Origin: a virus
IMG/VR virus record: IMGVR_UViG_3300032286_000925
Span: 1 to 64,000 of that record
Length of the DNA stretch: 64,000 nt
Direction: 5' to 3' (one strand)
Position numbers and translations under genes: made by a program. The notes beneath the pieces are model-generated. The model did no database searches, was not told where the DNA came from, and was given only the letters and a program-made list of their open reading frames with translations. Shown one piece after another: positions 8,226 to 17,168 of the stretch; the stretch's first letter is position 1; each line of letters opens with the position of its first letter.

Positions 8226-8317
8226 AGTCGCAAAGTGAGCAGTAATCAACTGCTAGCAAGGTCTTTCCTGCTCACTTCGCTAAGGCTTATGTTTCTCGAA
8301 CCAGCAACCTTTGCTGG
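8226..8317 (-). promoter_or_regulatory. structured 5' leader of a cassette mRNA
   Basis: The stem 8229-8242 pairs with 8268-8280 (GCGAAGTGAGCAG with CTGCTCACTTTGC, one G-T pair), enclosing about 25 nt. A second hairpin, CCAGCAA/TTGCTGG, is at 8301-8317. Both lie between the promoter (TTGACT/AATACT near 8336-8365) and the AGGAG site, where they could control translation. Confidence 0.6.
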
Positions 8318-8473
8318 ATTTCACCCTGCTCCAAGTATTTCATACTTACGGCACTTAGTCAAGCCGTAGGTGTGGCGGCGTGTTTTGTTTTTTAATTGAG
8401 CTCTTAATTCTGCTTTTATTAATTGTTTTACGCAAGGCAACAACCCTGCCTTTCGGCAGGGCTGTCGCTTTTA

Positions 8474-8584
8474 CTACTCAACGGTGCAGATACAGTTTGA
8501 GCCAAGTCCGTCACAACAAATACAGACTAACTGGTCAAGTTCGGCAATCTCACCTATGCCATCACAGACTGTGCAGTTGCTCAC
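8474..8584 (-). CDS. tiny DnaJ-type zinc-finger protein
   Basis: 36 aa starting at a GTG that overlaps the stop of the upstream gene (GTGA). It carries two half-sites, CTVCDGIG and CICCDGLG, of the CxxCxGxG type seen in DnaJ, with further Cys at the end. Probably co-translated with the 149-aa protein. Confidence 0.6.
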   Translation of the reverse strand: MSNCTVCDGIGEIAELDQLVCICCDGLGSNCICTVE

Positions 8585-9030
8585 AAGCGTTGCCAATCTT
8601 CAATTTCCTCTTCGGTGGCTTTCCTAAAGGTGAAGATGCCTGTGCCTGTAGGCTCATCGTGGCTCCATCGCTGTGCAGTCATAGTCTTGTCGCTATCGTA
8701 GGTGATTTTGAGTGTCCAGTCACCATCGAATGTAAGCGTCTTCAAGATACTCTTGAAGTCCGCCTTGCTAAGTGTGTAGCCATCGACATTTCGCCAAGAT
8801 ACTCTGTTTGCATTTATTACAATGTAGTCCTGGTCGGCAATGTCATTAGCAATTTGCCAAGGGTGGATAATGTCATACTCGGTGTTGCTCTGGTCATCTT
8901 GCCAGCAACCATCGCAATACTCAGATGGGACTGGATTACCATTATCGTCTAACACTTCACTGTCTGTTTCACTGTCATAGACAGTGCAACGGCAGTTGCT
9001 AGACAACTCATAAACAATGTCTTCAGACAT
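8581..9030 (-). CDS. hypothetical acidic protein
   Basis: 149 aa with AGGAGTAAATT before the ATG. Acidic, with an early C-x-C and a C-x2-C pair (YCDGCWQDD). The C-terminal part (SKADFKSILKTLTFDGDWTL..) looks globular. No family named. It is in an operon with the tiny zinc-finger gene. Confidence 0.65.
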   Translation of the reverse strand: MSEDIVYELSSNCRCTVYDSETDSEVLDDNGNPVPSEYCDGCWQDDQSNTEYDIIHPWQIANDIADQDYIVINANRVSWRNVDGYTLSKADFKSILKTLTFDGDWTLKITYDSDKTMTAQRWSHDEPTGTGIFTFRKATEEEIEDWQRL

Positions 9031-9217
9031 AATTTACTCCTAGTTTAGGGTTTAGTGTAGAGGGTTCTCTACACTCTCAGTCTGCCATAGATAGCCGTAG
9101 TAGTCAAACTATCGGAGCTGCGGCGCGTTTACTTTTTAATTGAGCTTCTAATTCTGATCTATTAATTGTTTTAGGGCACTAACCCTGCCTTTCGGCAGGG
9201 CTAGGCTGGTGGAGATA

Positions 9218-9523
9218 CTAACTCTCTCTACCGCTGCCACCACAGGACACACAACGCTGTTCGTATCTGTCCTCGCCAACTCCATTACAACTTGAGCAGT
9301 GGTCGGGGTCTTCGTTTCCGTCTGGCTGGTCTGGGGCTGGCAACTCAACTTCGTCAAACTCGGCGTGCCAAAGTTCGTCTGGTATTGACCAAATAGTTGT
9401 CAATTCCATTAGTCTTGTCCGTAGTAGCGATAAGACTTGTTCTTTTGCGTCTTCAAGCCAAGTATCGTCATCGGTGATGTCTTCAATTACAGTCTTGTAG
9501 GACTTGATTACTTCTTCTAGCAT
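9218..9523 (-). CDS. protein with C-terminal DnaJ-like zinc finger
   Basis: 101 aa from the ATG after AGGAGAGA (the longer frame is leader). The N-terminal two thirds are helical (EEVIKSYKTVIED...VLSLLRTRLMEL). The end carries CSSCNGVG and CVSCGGSG, a DnaJ-type zinc centre. Cassette gene; partner unknown. Confidence 0.7.
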   Translation of the reverse strand: MLEEVIKSYKTVIEDITDDDTWLEDAKEQVLSLLRTRLMELTTIWSIPDELWHAEFDEVELPAPDQPDGNEDPDHCSSCNGVGEDRYEQRCVSCGGSGRES

Positions 9524-9746
9524 TTCTCTCCTAGTAGTTAGTGGGTGAGGTGAGAGGGTAAGCAGGACAACTAAGGTATGAAACACAATTATTTCGCTTA
9601 CCCTCTCGGGTCTAGTCTTTCATACTTCACCGTAGTAGTCAAATACCTAAGGTGTCGCGGCGTTTTATTTTTTAATTGAGCTTCTAATTCTGCTTTATTA
9701 ATTGTTTTACACCACCAACCCTGCCTTTCGGCAGGGCTGGCAGTGC

Positions 9747-10220
9747 TTACCAAGCAGAACTGAATACTGCGACTACTAACCAAGTTGAGAGCAGTAGCCA
9801 AGGACCAAGTGGCACACTTGTTCCTATCGGTGCTTTCCGCATAATCACATAAACAACTGCGAGTAGTGAGAATAGAACTGATAGTGGAATGATTAGCAGA
9901 GCAATAAGCGGTGAATACACGCCAACTGCGAGCAGTAGGGCAGTAATGAACTTCACATCACCCATTCCAACTACATCAAAGTAGTTTAGGACAAGTCCAA
10001 TAATGAACCAAGCGAACGGCAAGCCAACTGCGAGCAGTAGGTTTATCCAACTTTGAGTAGCGACATTCACAGTGATAGCGGTAATGAACGCTAGGGCGGC
10101 GAATGGTAGAACAATTTTGTTCGGTAAGCGGTGTAACTTGTAGTCAATGACTATAAGCGGTATTGTAGCAACCGCAAGATAAACAAGCGGTAGAGCAGAA
10201 ATAATGTCTAAGATAGGCAT
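9747..10220 (-). CDS. A24-family prepilin leader peptidase (TadV/CpaA-type)
   Basis: 157 aa with about six hydrophobic helices. The family's catalytic aspartates are visible as Asp26 (DYKLHRLPN) and Asp88 in the GMGD motif. The enzyme cleaves the leader of type IV/Tad prepilins at the cytoplasmic membrane. It is short and lacks the N-methylating domain, as in TadV/CpaA enzymes. No pilin gene is nearby. A phage-borne copy could modify host pili or process a phage or host protein with a prepilin-like leader; that role is inference. Confidence 0.88.
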   Translation of the reverse strand: MPILDIISALPLVYLAVATIPLIVIDYKLHRLPNKIVLPFAALAFITAITVNVATQSWINLLLAVGLPFAWFIIGLVLNYFDVVGMGDVKFITALLLAVGVYSPLIALLIIPLSVLFSLLAVVYVIMRKAPIGTSVPLGPWLLLSTWLVVAVFSSAW

Positions 10221-10403
10221 TATGTTCCTTTCGGGTTATTTGGGTGTAGGCGGTTGCCTACGCTATAAGTCTTTCACACTTCATACTGTAAGTCAAACCG
10301 CAGGTGTGTTCCGGGGGTTTTATTTTTTAATTGAGCTTCTAATTCTGATCTATTAATTGTTTTACGCCACTAACCCCCTTTCGGGGGCTAGGGCTAGCAG
10401 TGG

Positions 10404-10637
10404 TTAGGATGGCATCCAAGGTAGTTTCAGGTCAGCAAGAGAGCAACCGCACTCTGGAGTCAACTCTCTAGCGATACCTACTGGGTCGTTGTAGCAAGTG
10501 TCGTCTACCTGCTCTTGAATACATCTCAACAGATAGTCGCTGGTCTTACCGCAGACACCGCATAGATACTCAACAACTTCCATCTTGTGTCCAATGTGGT
10601 TACTTAGAAGGTCGTTGAAGTATGGCTCACTCATCAT
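10404..10637 (-). CDS. small Cys-rich protein
   Basis: 77 aa. C-x2-C (LCGVCGK), a middle Cys pair and C-x-C (ECGCS) suggest metal binding. The start overlaps the end of the upstream 42-aa gene, and GGAGAAG precedes the tandem ATGs at 10637 and 10634. Confidence 0.65.
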   Translation of the reverse strand: MMSEPYFNDLLSNHIGHKMEVVEYLCGVCGKTSDYLLRCIQEQVDDTCYNDPVGIARELTPECGCSLADLKLPWMPS

Positions 10638-10755
10638 CTTCTCCGTTGATGATTAACTCCAACTCGTTTAGTGCTTCATCAGCGGTGATGTTTCCAGACC
10701 AGTAGCGGTTATAGATACTTTTGATTTTTTGTGCTGTTCTGTCGTCTATTTCCAT
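10627..10755 (-). CDS. small acidic helical protein
   Basis: 42 aa with AGGAGTAAAA before the ATG and an overlap with the next gene. One long amphipathic helix pattern (DEALNELELIINGEDDE). It is the first gene of a two-gene cassette. Confidence 0.6.
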   Translation of the reverse strand: MEIDDRTAQKIKSIYNRYWSGNITADEALNELELIINGEDDE

Positions 10756-10976
10756 TTTTACTCCTAGGTTTTGGGGATAAATAAGTTGGGAGAGCAAGCG
10801 AACCTGTCCCCACAGACTTGCTCTCCCGTGTTTAGTCTTTCATAGTTCGGTAGATAAGTCAATCCGTAAGTGTGTCGGCGTAGTTTACTTTTTTAATTGA
10901 GCTCTTAATTCTGCTTTTATTAATTGTTTTTAGAAACACCGAACCCTAGCCTTTCGGCTAGGGCTGGTGTATGGGA

Positions 10977-11237
10977 CTACTTATTCAACTCTCGGTTGCG
11001 TTCGTAGTCGCGACCTTCCCATCTTTCATCAAGAATTTCTTCTGTGATGTCGAATGCGATACCGCGCTGGCGAAGTTCTACTAGGAAGTCGTTGGCTTCA
11101 ACATCTTCTTCCAAGTAAATAAAGTCGCCATTTTTGAAGCCGAACCCTGTCGCTGAACGCTGGGCGAACGGAAACTCCTTGAGATTTACTTCCAGCCAGC
11201 CGTGCGATGGGTCGCTAATGAACTTGAACATTTTCAC
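10977..11237 (-). CDS. conserved phage/plasmid protein (SDP-HGWL family)
   Basis: 86 aa. The opening FKFISDPSHGWLEV, the central FIYLEEDVEANDFL and the later RGIAFDI match a family I recall from many phages and plasmids as an unnamed accessory protein. Function unknown. The ribosome site is AGGAGGAC. Confidence 0.7.
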   Translation of the reverse strand: MKMFKFISDPSHGWLEVNLKEFPFAQRSATGFGFKNGDFIYLEEDVEANDFLVELRQRGIAFDITEEILDERWEGRDYERNRELNK

Positions 11238-11449
11238 TTTGTCCTCCTCTCGGTTGAACTAGGTGGCAGTTTAGCAAGTCTGCGTCTTGTTGTAGAGGGC
11301 TTTCTACGCTATCAGTCTTTCATACTTCGACAGATAAGTCAAACTAGGGTGTGCCGAGCAGCTTTATATTTTTAATTGAGCTTCTAATTCTGATCTATTA
11401 ATTGTTTTACACCGAAACCCCAACCTTTCGGCTGGGGCTCGGTAGCAAA

Positions 11450-11653
11450 CTAATCTACGCTAACCCACTTGATAGCGGTGCGTAGCAAATTGTCGTAGTC
11501 TCCCGACTGACTTTCGGTTAGGTATTCAGATACTTCGTCCTCTGAAACTCCTGCCTTTTTTAGTGCTGATGAAACTCTTGCCATAATAGACCAAGCGTTT
11601 CCGTCAAGTCCTACTAACTGAACTTTGACTTCTGGGTATTTCGGGTTTTCCAT
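11450..11653 (-). CDS. conserved small phage protein (VQLVGLDGNAW family)
   Basis: 67 aa. The order VQLVGLDGNAWSIMARV, ALKKAGVSEDEV, then SGDYDNLL and WVSVD resembles a widespread unnamed family of phage/plasmid accessory proteins. It is preceded by an unusually long leader (11660-11935). Confidence 0.7.
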   Translation of the reverse strand: MENPKYPEVKVQLVGLDGNAWSIMARVSSALKKAGVSEDEVSEYLTESQSGDYDNLLRTAIKWVSVD

Positions 11654-11659
11654 TTTTAT

Positions 11660-11935
11660 CTCCTAGTTGTTTGAGTGAGCCTTTTAATTCCCCACTTGCT
11701 CAGGTGGAGTGGTGCTATATGTGAGTGGGTGGGTTGTCTATTACCACCAAGGAGAAGTCTAAGAGTTCTTAGGAACCGCCTTAGTCCTACCAACGCTTTC
11801 AGCCGCTAAACTGGGGTCGCTAAACCCACGCTGTGCCTTTCTTACCCCTCCTAGACAGAGGGCTTCGTTCAGCCACACTCCAAGTCAGCCGTCGCTTCCT
11901 TGTTGATACAAGTATGGCAGATAGCCTTCCGTAAG
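11660..11935 (-). other. long 5' leader, possible small ORF
   Basis: Most cassette leaders are under 110 nt; this one is about 260 nt between TTGACT/CATACT (near 11910-11938) and AGGAG. It includes a 39-codon frame (11759-11878, GTG start). Its translation (RGFSDPSLAAESVGR...) faintly recalls KGG-type stress proteins but has a poor ribosome site. It could be a leader RNA or a decayed gene. Confidence 0.35.
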
Positions 11936-12042
11936 TCAAATCGTATGTCGGGTCGGCGGTTTTGTTTTTAATTGAGCTTCTAATTCTGATCTATTAATTG
12001 TTTTACGCCACCAACCTACCCTTTCGGGTAGGCTGGCAGACT

Positions 12043-12174
12043 TTATTGGTTGTGGTCGCAGAACGCTTTGGCACACTCGGGACACGCTTGCTTTTCGCAG
12101 TTGTAGCATTTTTCCCATTTGTCTAATGAGGCTTGCGTTGTTTCCTCATCACACTCGGGACACCAGACACTCAT
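12043..12174 (-). CDS. tiny four-pair zinc-ribbon protein
   Basis: 43 aa. C-x2-C at the start (WCPECDEE), C-x2-C in the middle (CYNCEKQ), then C-x2-C and C-x2-H at the end: two zinc sites in 43 residues. The ATG overlaps the stop of the upstream gene (ATGA), so translation is coupled. Confidence 0.65.
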   Translation of the reverse strand: MSVWCPECDEETTQASLDKWEKCYNCEKQACPECAKAFCDHNQ

Positions 12175-12458
12175 AGTTCCACTTCCATTACCATCTCTGG
12201 AAGTTTGGCACTAAGGGTGTTGAAAGCGATTAGGTATGCTTTGAACTTTGTATCTGCGATTTCCCACTCAGCGTGATTTCTTGCTGCGTGTTCTTCAGTT
12301 CCGTCAGTTGCCCAAACTGCGATTTCGGCTTTTTTACTTGCCCAGATAGACATTTTTGTTGCTGTGTAGCCAATGGCAGTTCCTAAGTTGTAGATGTTTT
12401 CTACTTTATAGACTTGCCTAATTACTGCGTCTGCGTATTGCTGTGGTGTGTATTTCAC
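12171..12458 (-). CDS. hypothetical protein
   Basis: 95 aa with AGGAGATAAAGTGAA upstream. Ala-rich and helical (TATKMSIWASKKAEIAVW). First gene of a two-gene cassette with the zinc-ribbon gene. No family recognised. Confidence 0.65.
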   Translation of the reverse strand: MKYTPQQYADAVIRQVYKVENIYNLGTAIGYTATKMSIWASKKAEIAVWATDGTEEHAARNHAEWEIADTKFKAYLIAFNTLSAKLPEMVMEVEL

Positions 12459-12687
12459 TTTATCTCCTAGTTGATTAGTGGAAAGGTGAGAGGGTAGGTT
12501 AGCAGTGAAAGGTATGAACGGACCTTGTTCTTCCTACCCCCTCGGGTCTAGTCTTTCATACTATCCGTAGATAGTCAAATACCTAGTGGGTCGCCCGGTT
12601 TATTTTTTAATTGAGCTTTTAATTCTGATTTTATTAATTGTTTTAGGAGCACCAGACCTGACCCTTTCGGGTCAGGCTGGCAAGTTG

Positions 12688-12987
12688 CTACTCGTGAAGA
12701 AGAGTTGCCAAGTCCTTTGGTGTCCAATGTAAATCTCTCTCAATTTTGAGACCCATTGGACCATTAGCATTTTCTAACTCGCTTAGTGAGAAGTAGCCAA
12801 GTTCTTTCTCAAATCCATCAACAAGACCGAAGAAAGTGTCTGTGCCATCAAACTCGGCAGCATACCAAGTCCAGTTAGCCCAAGGGGTGAAGAATTTTAC
12901 AGTTGCCATAACTTCGCTGAGGTTCTTGCCCTCAGTTTCGTTCCACTTTGCGAGTTTTGCTTTCTCGCTTTCTGGTAGTAGTTCCAT
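12688..12987 (-). CDS. DUF2958 protein
   Basis: 99 aa. The run VKFFTPWANWTWYAAEFDG, FFGLVDGFEKELGYFSLSELE and ERDLHWTPKDLA is the characteristic DUF2958 pattern, a single-domain family of phages, plasmids and integrative elements with unknown function. AGGAGTAAAA precedes the ATG. Confidence 0.85.
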   Translation of the reverse strand: MELLPESEKAKLAKWNETEGKNLSEVMATVKFFTPWANWTWYAAEFDGTDTFFGLVDGFEKELGYFSLSELENANGPMGLKIERDLHWTPKDLATLLHE

Positions 12988-13176
12988 TTTTACTCCTAGT
13001 TAGGTGTTGCTTTGTGGATACTTTCCACGCTCTAAGTCTTTCACGCTATCCGTAAATAGTCAAATACCTAGTGGGTCTCGCCCGGTTTGTTTTCAATTGA
13101 GCTTCTAATTCTGCTTTATTAATTGTTTTACGCGAAACAACCTACCCTTTCGGGTAGGCTGTCGCTATTTAGGAGA

Positions 13177-13671
13177 TTACCAACTTGCTTGGTAGGTGAT
13201 AGAACAATCTTGATTTTCCTCAAGGTCAATAGCCCTGTTGAGAATATCTAAGGTGTGCTGTAAGTCGCCCCAGTAGTATTCATCTATTTCGGTATTCCCG
13301 AAGAAGAAACCTGCTGTTGGTGGTAGCAACTTTTCAATTTGCTCTTTGGCACTTGGTAAGTCTTTGATGTCTATCAAGAACTCAATGATTACTTTTAGTT
13401 CTCGCAACTTTCCATTTCTTACTGGAATAGGCTGGCACTCATCTATTCCGTTAGCACACTCTTGGACAAACCAGTTGTGAACTGCGTTAGCCTTACGCCA
13501 ATAGCCAACGGTTATTTCTAGTGTAGCCCCTGCGTGTGAGCCAAGTTCGTCTGAACCTGCTGGAAAGAACTTTGTTAGTTCTTTGTAGTCTGGCAGTAAA
13601 TCATCGCTGTCTGACTTGTAATCAAACTTAGAGAAATACTTGCGAGCCTCTAAATACATATCTAATCCCAT
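13177..13671 (-). CDS. conserved phage protein (MGLDMYLEA family)
   Basis: 164 aa from the ATG after AGGAGTAAAA. It starts MGLDMYLEARKY and contains VGYWRKANAVHNWFV, then PPTAGFFFGNTEIDEYYW. I recall this arrangement from many phages as an unnamed conserved protein of nearly this length. No enzyme motif identified. Confidence 0.75.
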   Translation of the reverse strand: MGLDMYLEARKYFSKFDYKSDSDDLLPDYKELTKFFPAGSDELGSHAGATLEITVGYWRKANAVHNWFVQECANGIDECQPIPVRNGKLRELKVIIEFLIDIKDLPSAKEQIEKLLPPTAGFFFGNTEIDEYYWGDLQHTLDILNRAIDLEENQDCSITYQASW

Positions 13672-13856
13672 TTTTACTCCTAGTCTTTGGGTTAGGTGAG
13701 AGGAGTTTCCTCTCGGTGTTAGTCTTTCATACTTATTGCCAGAAGTCAAACTTGGGTATGTCGGGCGGCTTTATTTTTTTAATTGAGTTTCTAATTCTGA
13801 TTTTATTAATTGTTTTATGCCACCGACCCGACCCTTTTGGGTCAGGTCGGCAGAGG

Positions 13857-14168
13857 TTAGTCCTGAGTTTCTAAGACAAAGTAGCGTTCTACAAAGTCCC
13901 AGACATCGTTAGGTCGTTCTGAGTATTCCCGTAAAGCGTCAGCAATATAAGACATTTCAAGGAAACCAGTGCGAGAGATTTCTACTTTCTCAACACCAAT
14001 AACGGTATCAAAGTAGCCAATCAAAGCAAGGAACGGAATGATTGGGCTAGAAGTATCTCCAGCGTTCCAGTTGTGCGACCAACTAATCAAGCCAGCCGTA
14101 TGTTCAGCGAACTCTGGGGCATTTTCTAGCAGTTCCCATTTGTCCGTAATTGTTTTCCAGTTTTCCAT
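13857..14168 (-). CDS. hypothetical protein
   Basis: 103 aa from the ATG after AGGAGAAAA. Contains GLISWSHNWNAGD and ends in an acidic ETQD tail. No recognised domain; stand-alone cassette. Confidence 0.6.
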   Translation of the reverse strand: MENWKTITDKWELLENAPEFAEHTAGLISWSHNWNAGDTSSPIIPFLALIGYFDTVIGVEKVEISRTGFLEMSYIADALREYSERPNDVWDFVERYFVLETQD

Positions 14169-14340
14169 TTTTCTCCTAGGTTGGAAGTGTGGTCTTTCCA
14201 CATTACCAGCATTTCACATATCAATCCGTAAGTCAAATGTTTGGGGGTGTCGCCAGGTTTGTTTTTAATTGATCTTTTAATTCTGATTTTATTAATTGTT
14301 TTATGCTGAGAACTTGCCCTTTCGGGCAAGCCTCTTGCGA

Positions 14341-14691
14341 TTAGTAGATATGGGCTGGCGATAATGCCTCTGCTACTATTGACCTAGAATTTGAGGTTGC
14401 GTGTTCAAAGGCTACTTTTAGTAAAGTAGGCACTACTTCTGGATTTTCTCTTATTAGTTCCATTAGTCGTTTCCTAGCAGTTTTACTCTCTTTTAGGTTT
14501 TGTTTTGTGTATGCTCTTACAGGTGCGTCAAGTGGAATACCTGACTTTCTACGCCTAGCGTTTCGTTGATAAGTTTGATAACAAACTCGGCAACGCCTAT
14601 AACTATTTCCATCTTTTTTGGTGGTGGTATAGACTGCGTTTGGTGTTGTAAGGTTGTGTCCTGCTGGACACATAGTTCCTAAGTTTCCCAT
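14341..14691 (-). CDS. zinc-binding protein, HNH-type N-terminus
   Basis: 116 aa. CPAGHNL followed by CRVCYQTYQRNARRR is the Cys-Cys treble-clef knuckle seen in the N-terminus of many phage HNH endonucleases, but no HNH core follows. The basic middle suggests nucleic-acid binding. The C-terminal third is helical. Confidence 0.65.
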   Translation of the reverse strand: MGNLGTMCPAGHNLTTPNAVYTTTKKDGNSYRRCRVCYQTYQRNARRRKSGIPLDAPVRAYTKQNLKESKTARKRLMELIRENPEVVPTLLKVAFEHATSNSRSIVAEALSPAHIY

Positions 14692-14745
14692 TTTTCTCCT
14701 CGGTTGTTGGTGTAAGCCTTTTAGACACTTGCTTAGGTGTTGGAA

Positions 14746-15132
14746 CTAGATATCTCCGTAGTGGTCTCCGTCTGCGGAACAATCAGCGTGGAAACCCTGA
14801 ACAATATCGTCCTCGTTGTCCTCGTCTGTAAAGTTTTCCTTACAGATTGAGCAAGGGCTATCCATTAGCATTTCCCATTGTAGTTCTCGTTCCTCATCAC
14901 GCTCTCGAATAGCCTCGTAATCAGGTGCTTCGTTGTTGTCGTTGCGATAGTAGTCCTTGTCGCAGGAACAACAAGGTCTATCCTCGCATTGACAGACATT
15001 AGATACAGGCTCAAACTCCTCCTCAAACCTGTTTAGCACTGCCTCCCACCTAGACCTCATTGACGGACTAGCGTTCCTTCTAGCGTGCCATAGTGCTTGC
15101 TTTATCTGGCTGATATCAAATTCAGATAACAT
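14746..15132 (-). CDS. Cys-rich acidic protein
   Basis: 128 aa from the ATG after AGGAGTAAAT. The N-terminal helix ends NRFEEEF. A Cys cluster (C-x-C...C-C-x-C) follows, and a second site, CSICKENF, with His/Cys closes near the end. Probably two zinc sites. Function unknown. Confidence 0.65.
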   Translation of the reverse strand: MLSEFDISQIKQALWHARRNASPSMRSRWEAVLNRFEEEFEPVSNVCQCEDRPCCSCDKDYYRNDNNEAPDYEAIRERDEERELQWEMLMDSPCSICKENFTDEDNEDDIVQGFHADCSADGDHYGDI

Positions 15133-15310
15133 ATTTACTCCTAGTTGTAAATTGTGGATACTTTCCACAAGACAAGTCTTTCATAGATATATCCGTAAGT
15201 CAAACTTTTGATAGGAGCTGCGGTTTACTTTTTTAATTGAGCTTTTAATTCTGCTCTTATTAATTGTTTTACGAAGAAACCTCCCACCCTTTCGGGTGAG
15301 AGGCTTTGGT

Positions 15311-15625
15311 CTAATACATACCGTCTTCGTCAATCTCGTCAAACTGACTAATCAAATCCTCAAATCCAAGATTAGGATTTGTAAGAACTGTTCTGACTGA
15401 CTGAACAAACCGTAGTTGGCAACTATCGGCATACCACTCTTTTACCAAGTCCAACATATCTTCGGGAGAGAAACCATCACTGTAAGTTTTGATTTTCTCA
15501 TACTCATACTTACGCATAAGTTCTACCTGATAGTTATCCATTAGGACATAAATCTTGTGGCAAGTGTCCCAAGCGATACCTTCTGCTGTTTCAAGGGCTT
15601 TTGCTACTTTACTGAAATCGGTCAT
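15311..15625 (-). CDS. hypothetical protein
   Basis: 104 aa from the ATG following AGAGGAAAA. Helical, with AWDTCHKIYVLMDNYQ and an acidic end EIDEDGMY. No family recognised. Confidence 0.6.
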   Translation of the reverse strand: MTDFSKVAKALETAEGIAWDTCHKIYVLMDNYQVELMRKYEYEKIKTYSDGFSPEDMLDLVKEWYADSCQLRFVQSVRTVLTNPNLGFEDLISQFDEIDEDGMY

Positions 15626-15793
15626 TTTTCCTCTGTTTCTGTGGATACTTTCCACACTTGTAGTTTTTCACACTTACGCTAATAAGTCAAACTACTTTGA
15701 TATTGACGAGCTTTATTTTTTAATTGAGATCTTAATTCTGCTTTATTAATTGTTTTACGCAAGAACCCCCGACCTTTTGGTCAGGGGCTTTGC

Positions 15794-15907
15794 TTACTTG
15801 GACTTACTGATTAGGAACGCTTGTAGCGTGGAAAGTCTAATGATTACTCGGCTAAGTAGTCGTATAGCCTTTTGGTTGAGGTCAGGATTATATTTATGCC
15901 TACTCAT
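15794..15907 (-). CDS. small basic protein
   Basis: 37 aa (MSRHKYNPDL start) whose ATG overlaps the stop of the upstream gene. Basic, with a hydrophobic stretch (AIRLLSRVIIRLSTLQAFLI). Third gene of a three-gene cassette; supported by overlap and position rather than by homology. Confidence 0.45.
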   Translation of the reverse strand: MSRHKYNPDLNQKAIRLLSRVIIRLSTLQAFLISKSK

Positions 15908-16130
15908 CATCATCTCTTTTTACTTCGTCAATGAACTCTTGGATTTCTGCGAGGTCATCTGAGGTTAGTTGGTAGAGAGGGATATCATCTGAGTTTGTTG
16001 TTTCAGGAACTACAAACCCTAGTCTGCGAAGTTCCTCCATAACTGCGTGGATTTTTCCGATTTCCTCTGGGGTAGGGTAGTGGAGGGGTTCTGACCCCTC
16101 CACGCCCTCTGGGTGATTAGGCTTATTCAT
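15900..16130 (-). CDS. small acidic protein
   Basis: 76 aa from the internal ATG (MNKPNHPEG) with a GGAG-type site inside the upstream gene's end; the genes overlap by 8 nt. Acidic and helical, ending KRDDDE. Middle gene of the cassette. Confidence 0.6.
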   Translation of the reverse strand: MNKPNHPEGVEGSEPLHYPTPEEIGKIHAVMEELRRLGFVVPETTNSDDIPLYQLTSDDLAEIQEFIDEVKRDDDE

Positions 16131-16389
16131 CTCCGTAATACCCGTAGTCCTCGTCTGTTCCGTGTCCAGCACTAGCGAGAGCATCTCCGTCAAACCAACT
16201 TTCGTCTGGCTCGTTGTCCTCGTCCTCGTCCTTGTCCTCGGTTTCTTCCTCTGTCCAGATTTCTACAATCTGAACATCTACACCAAGTTTGGCATAGTTG
16301 TCCCAAGCGATTTTTTCGGCTTGCTCTTGTGTTTCTGCTTCCACATCAAAGTTGTAATCTACTCTGACGGTGATATTCCAATTAGACAT
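16123..16389 (-). CDS. small acidic protein
   Basis: 88 aa from the ATG after GAGGAAAAA. The first half is a beta-alpha-beta-like unit (ITVRVDYNFDVEAETQEQAEKIAWD); the second half is a very acidic tail of Asp/Glu. No named family. Confidence 0.6.
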   Translation of the reverse strand: MSNWNITVRVDYNFDVEAETQEQAEKIAWDNYAKLGVDVQIVEIWTEEETEDKDEDEDNEPDESWFDGDALASAGHGTDEDYGYYGDE

Positions 16390-16570
16390 TTTTCCTCGGT
16401 TTCTGTGGATACTTTCCACATCTAAATCCTCTCACATTATCTTTACATAATCAAGTATTCGGTGCTGCGAGTTGGTTTTGTTTTTTAATTGAGCTTCTAA
16501 TTCTGCTTTATTAATTGTTTTACAAAACCAAACCCTCCACCATTTCTGGTAGAGGGCTGGTTGGTAGTCG

Positions 16571-16972
16571 TTAGACTATTGCTGGTTCTTTCGGTTCAGC
16601 AAGACTTTCTTCATACTGCTTTTGGAAGCGTTCGGCTTCTCTGGCGAGAACTTTTTTGGTCCAAGTTCCAAGTGGCTCATTGGAAACATTAGTTCCGTAG
16701 CCCACTACACTTTTTACAAAGTTAAAGGTGTAGGCAGACTTGTTAGACCAACTGCCGTCTTCTAACTGCTTGTTCTCGTAGTGTAGAGGTCCGTGTAGGC
16801 TTTCCCAAGTTTTGATGCGAGCATAAACCTCACCAACATTTTTCTTTGACACCGAACCGATACCGATAGCCATAAGTGCGAAAGCGAAGTATGCGATAGC
16901 GTTAGCGTCAGCCTCGTCTTCCAATCTAGCGTCAATGTTTGCTACGCTTTGAGCGTCCCAATTTAGCGACAT
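16571..16972 (-). CDS. conserved phage protein (MSLNWD family)
   Basis: 133 aa. The opening MSLNWDAQSVANID, FALMAIGIGSVSKKN and YARIKTWESLHGP resemble an unnamed family of actinophages and plasmids. The C-terminus ends EPKEPAIV, close to the shared E-P-x-[IV]-V tail found in other proteins here. Confidence 0.7.
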   Translation of the reverse strand: MSLNWDAQSVANIDARLEDEADANAIAYFAFALMAIGIGSVSKKNVGEVYARIKTWESLHGPLHYENKQLEDGSWSNKSAYTFNFVKSVVGYGTNVSNEPLGTWTKKVLAREAERFQKQYEESLAEPKEPAIV

Positions 16973-17168
16973 TTGTTTCTCCTCGATTTGTGTAAGCGTT
17001 GTTGCTTACATATTTATTCTTACACGCTTACAACTTTTAGTCAAACTACCTGTGCTGCTAGCGGTTTTATTTTCAATTGAGTTTTTAATTCTGCTTTTAT
17101 TAATTGTTTTTAGCCAAAACCCTACCTACTAAGAGAGGCTAGTAGGCAGGGCTGGCTTTGGTCAGGTG

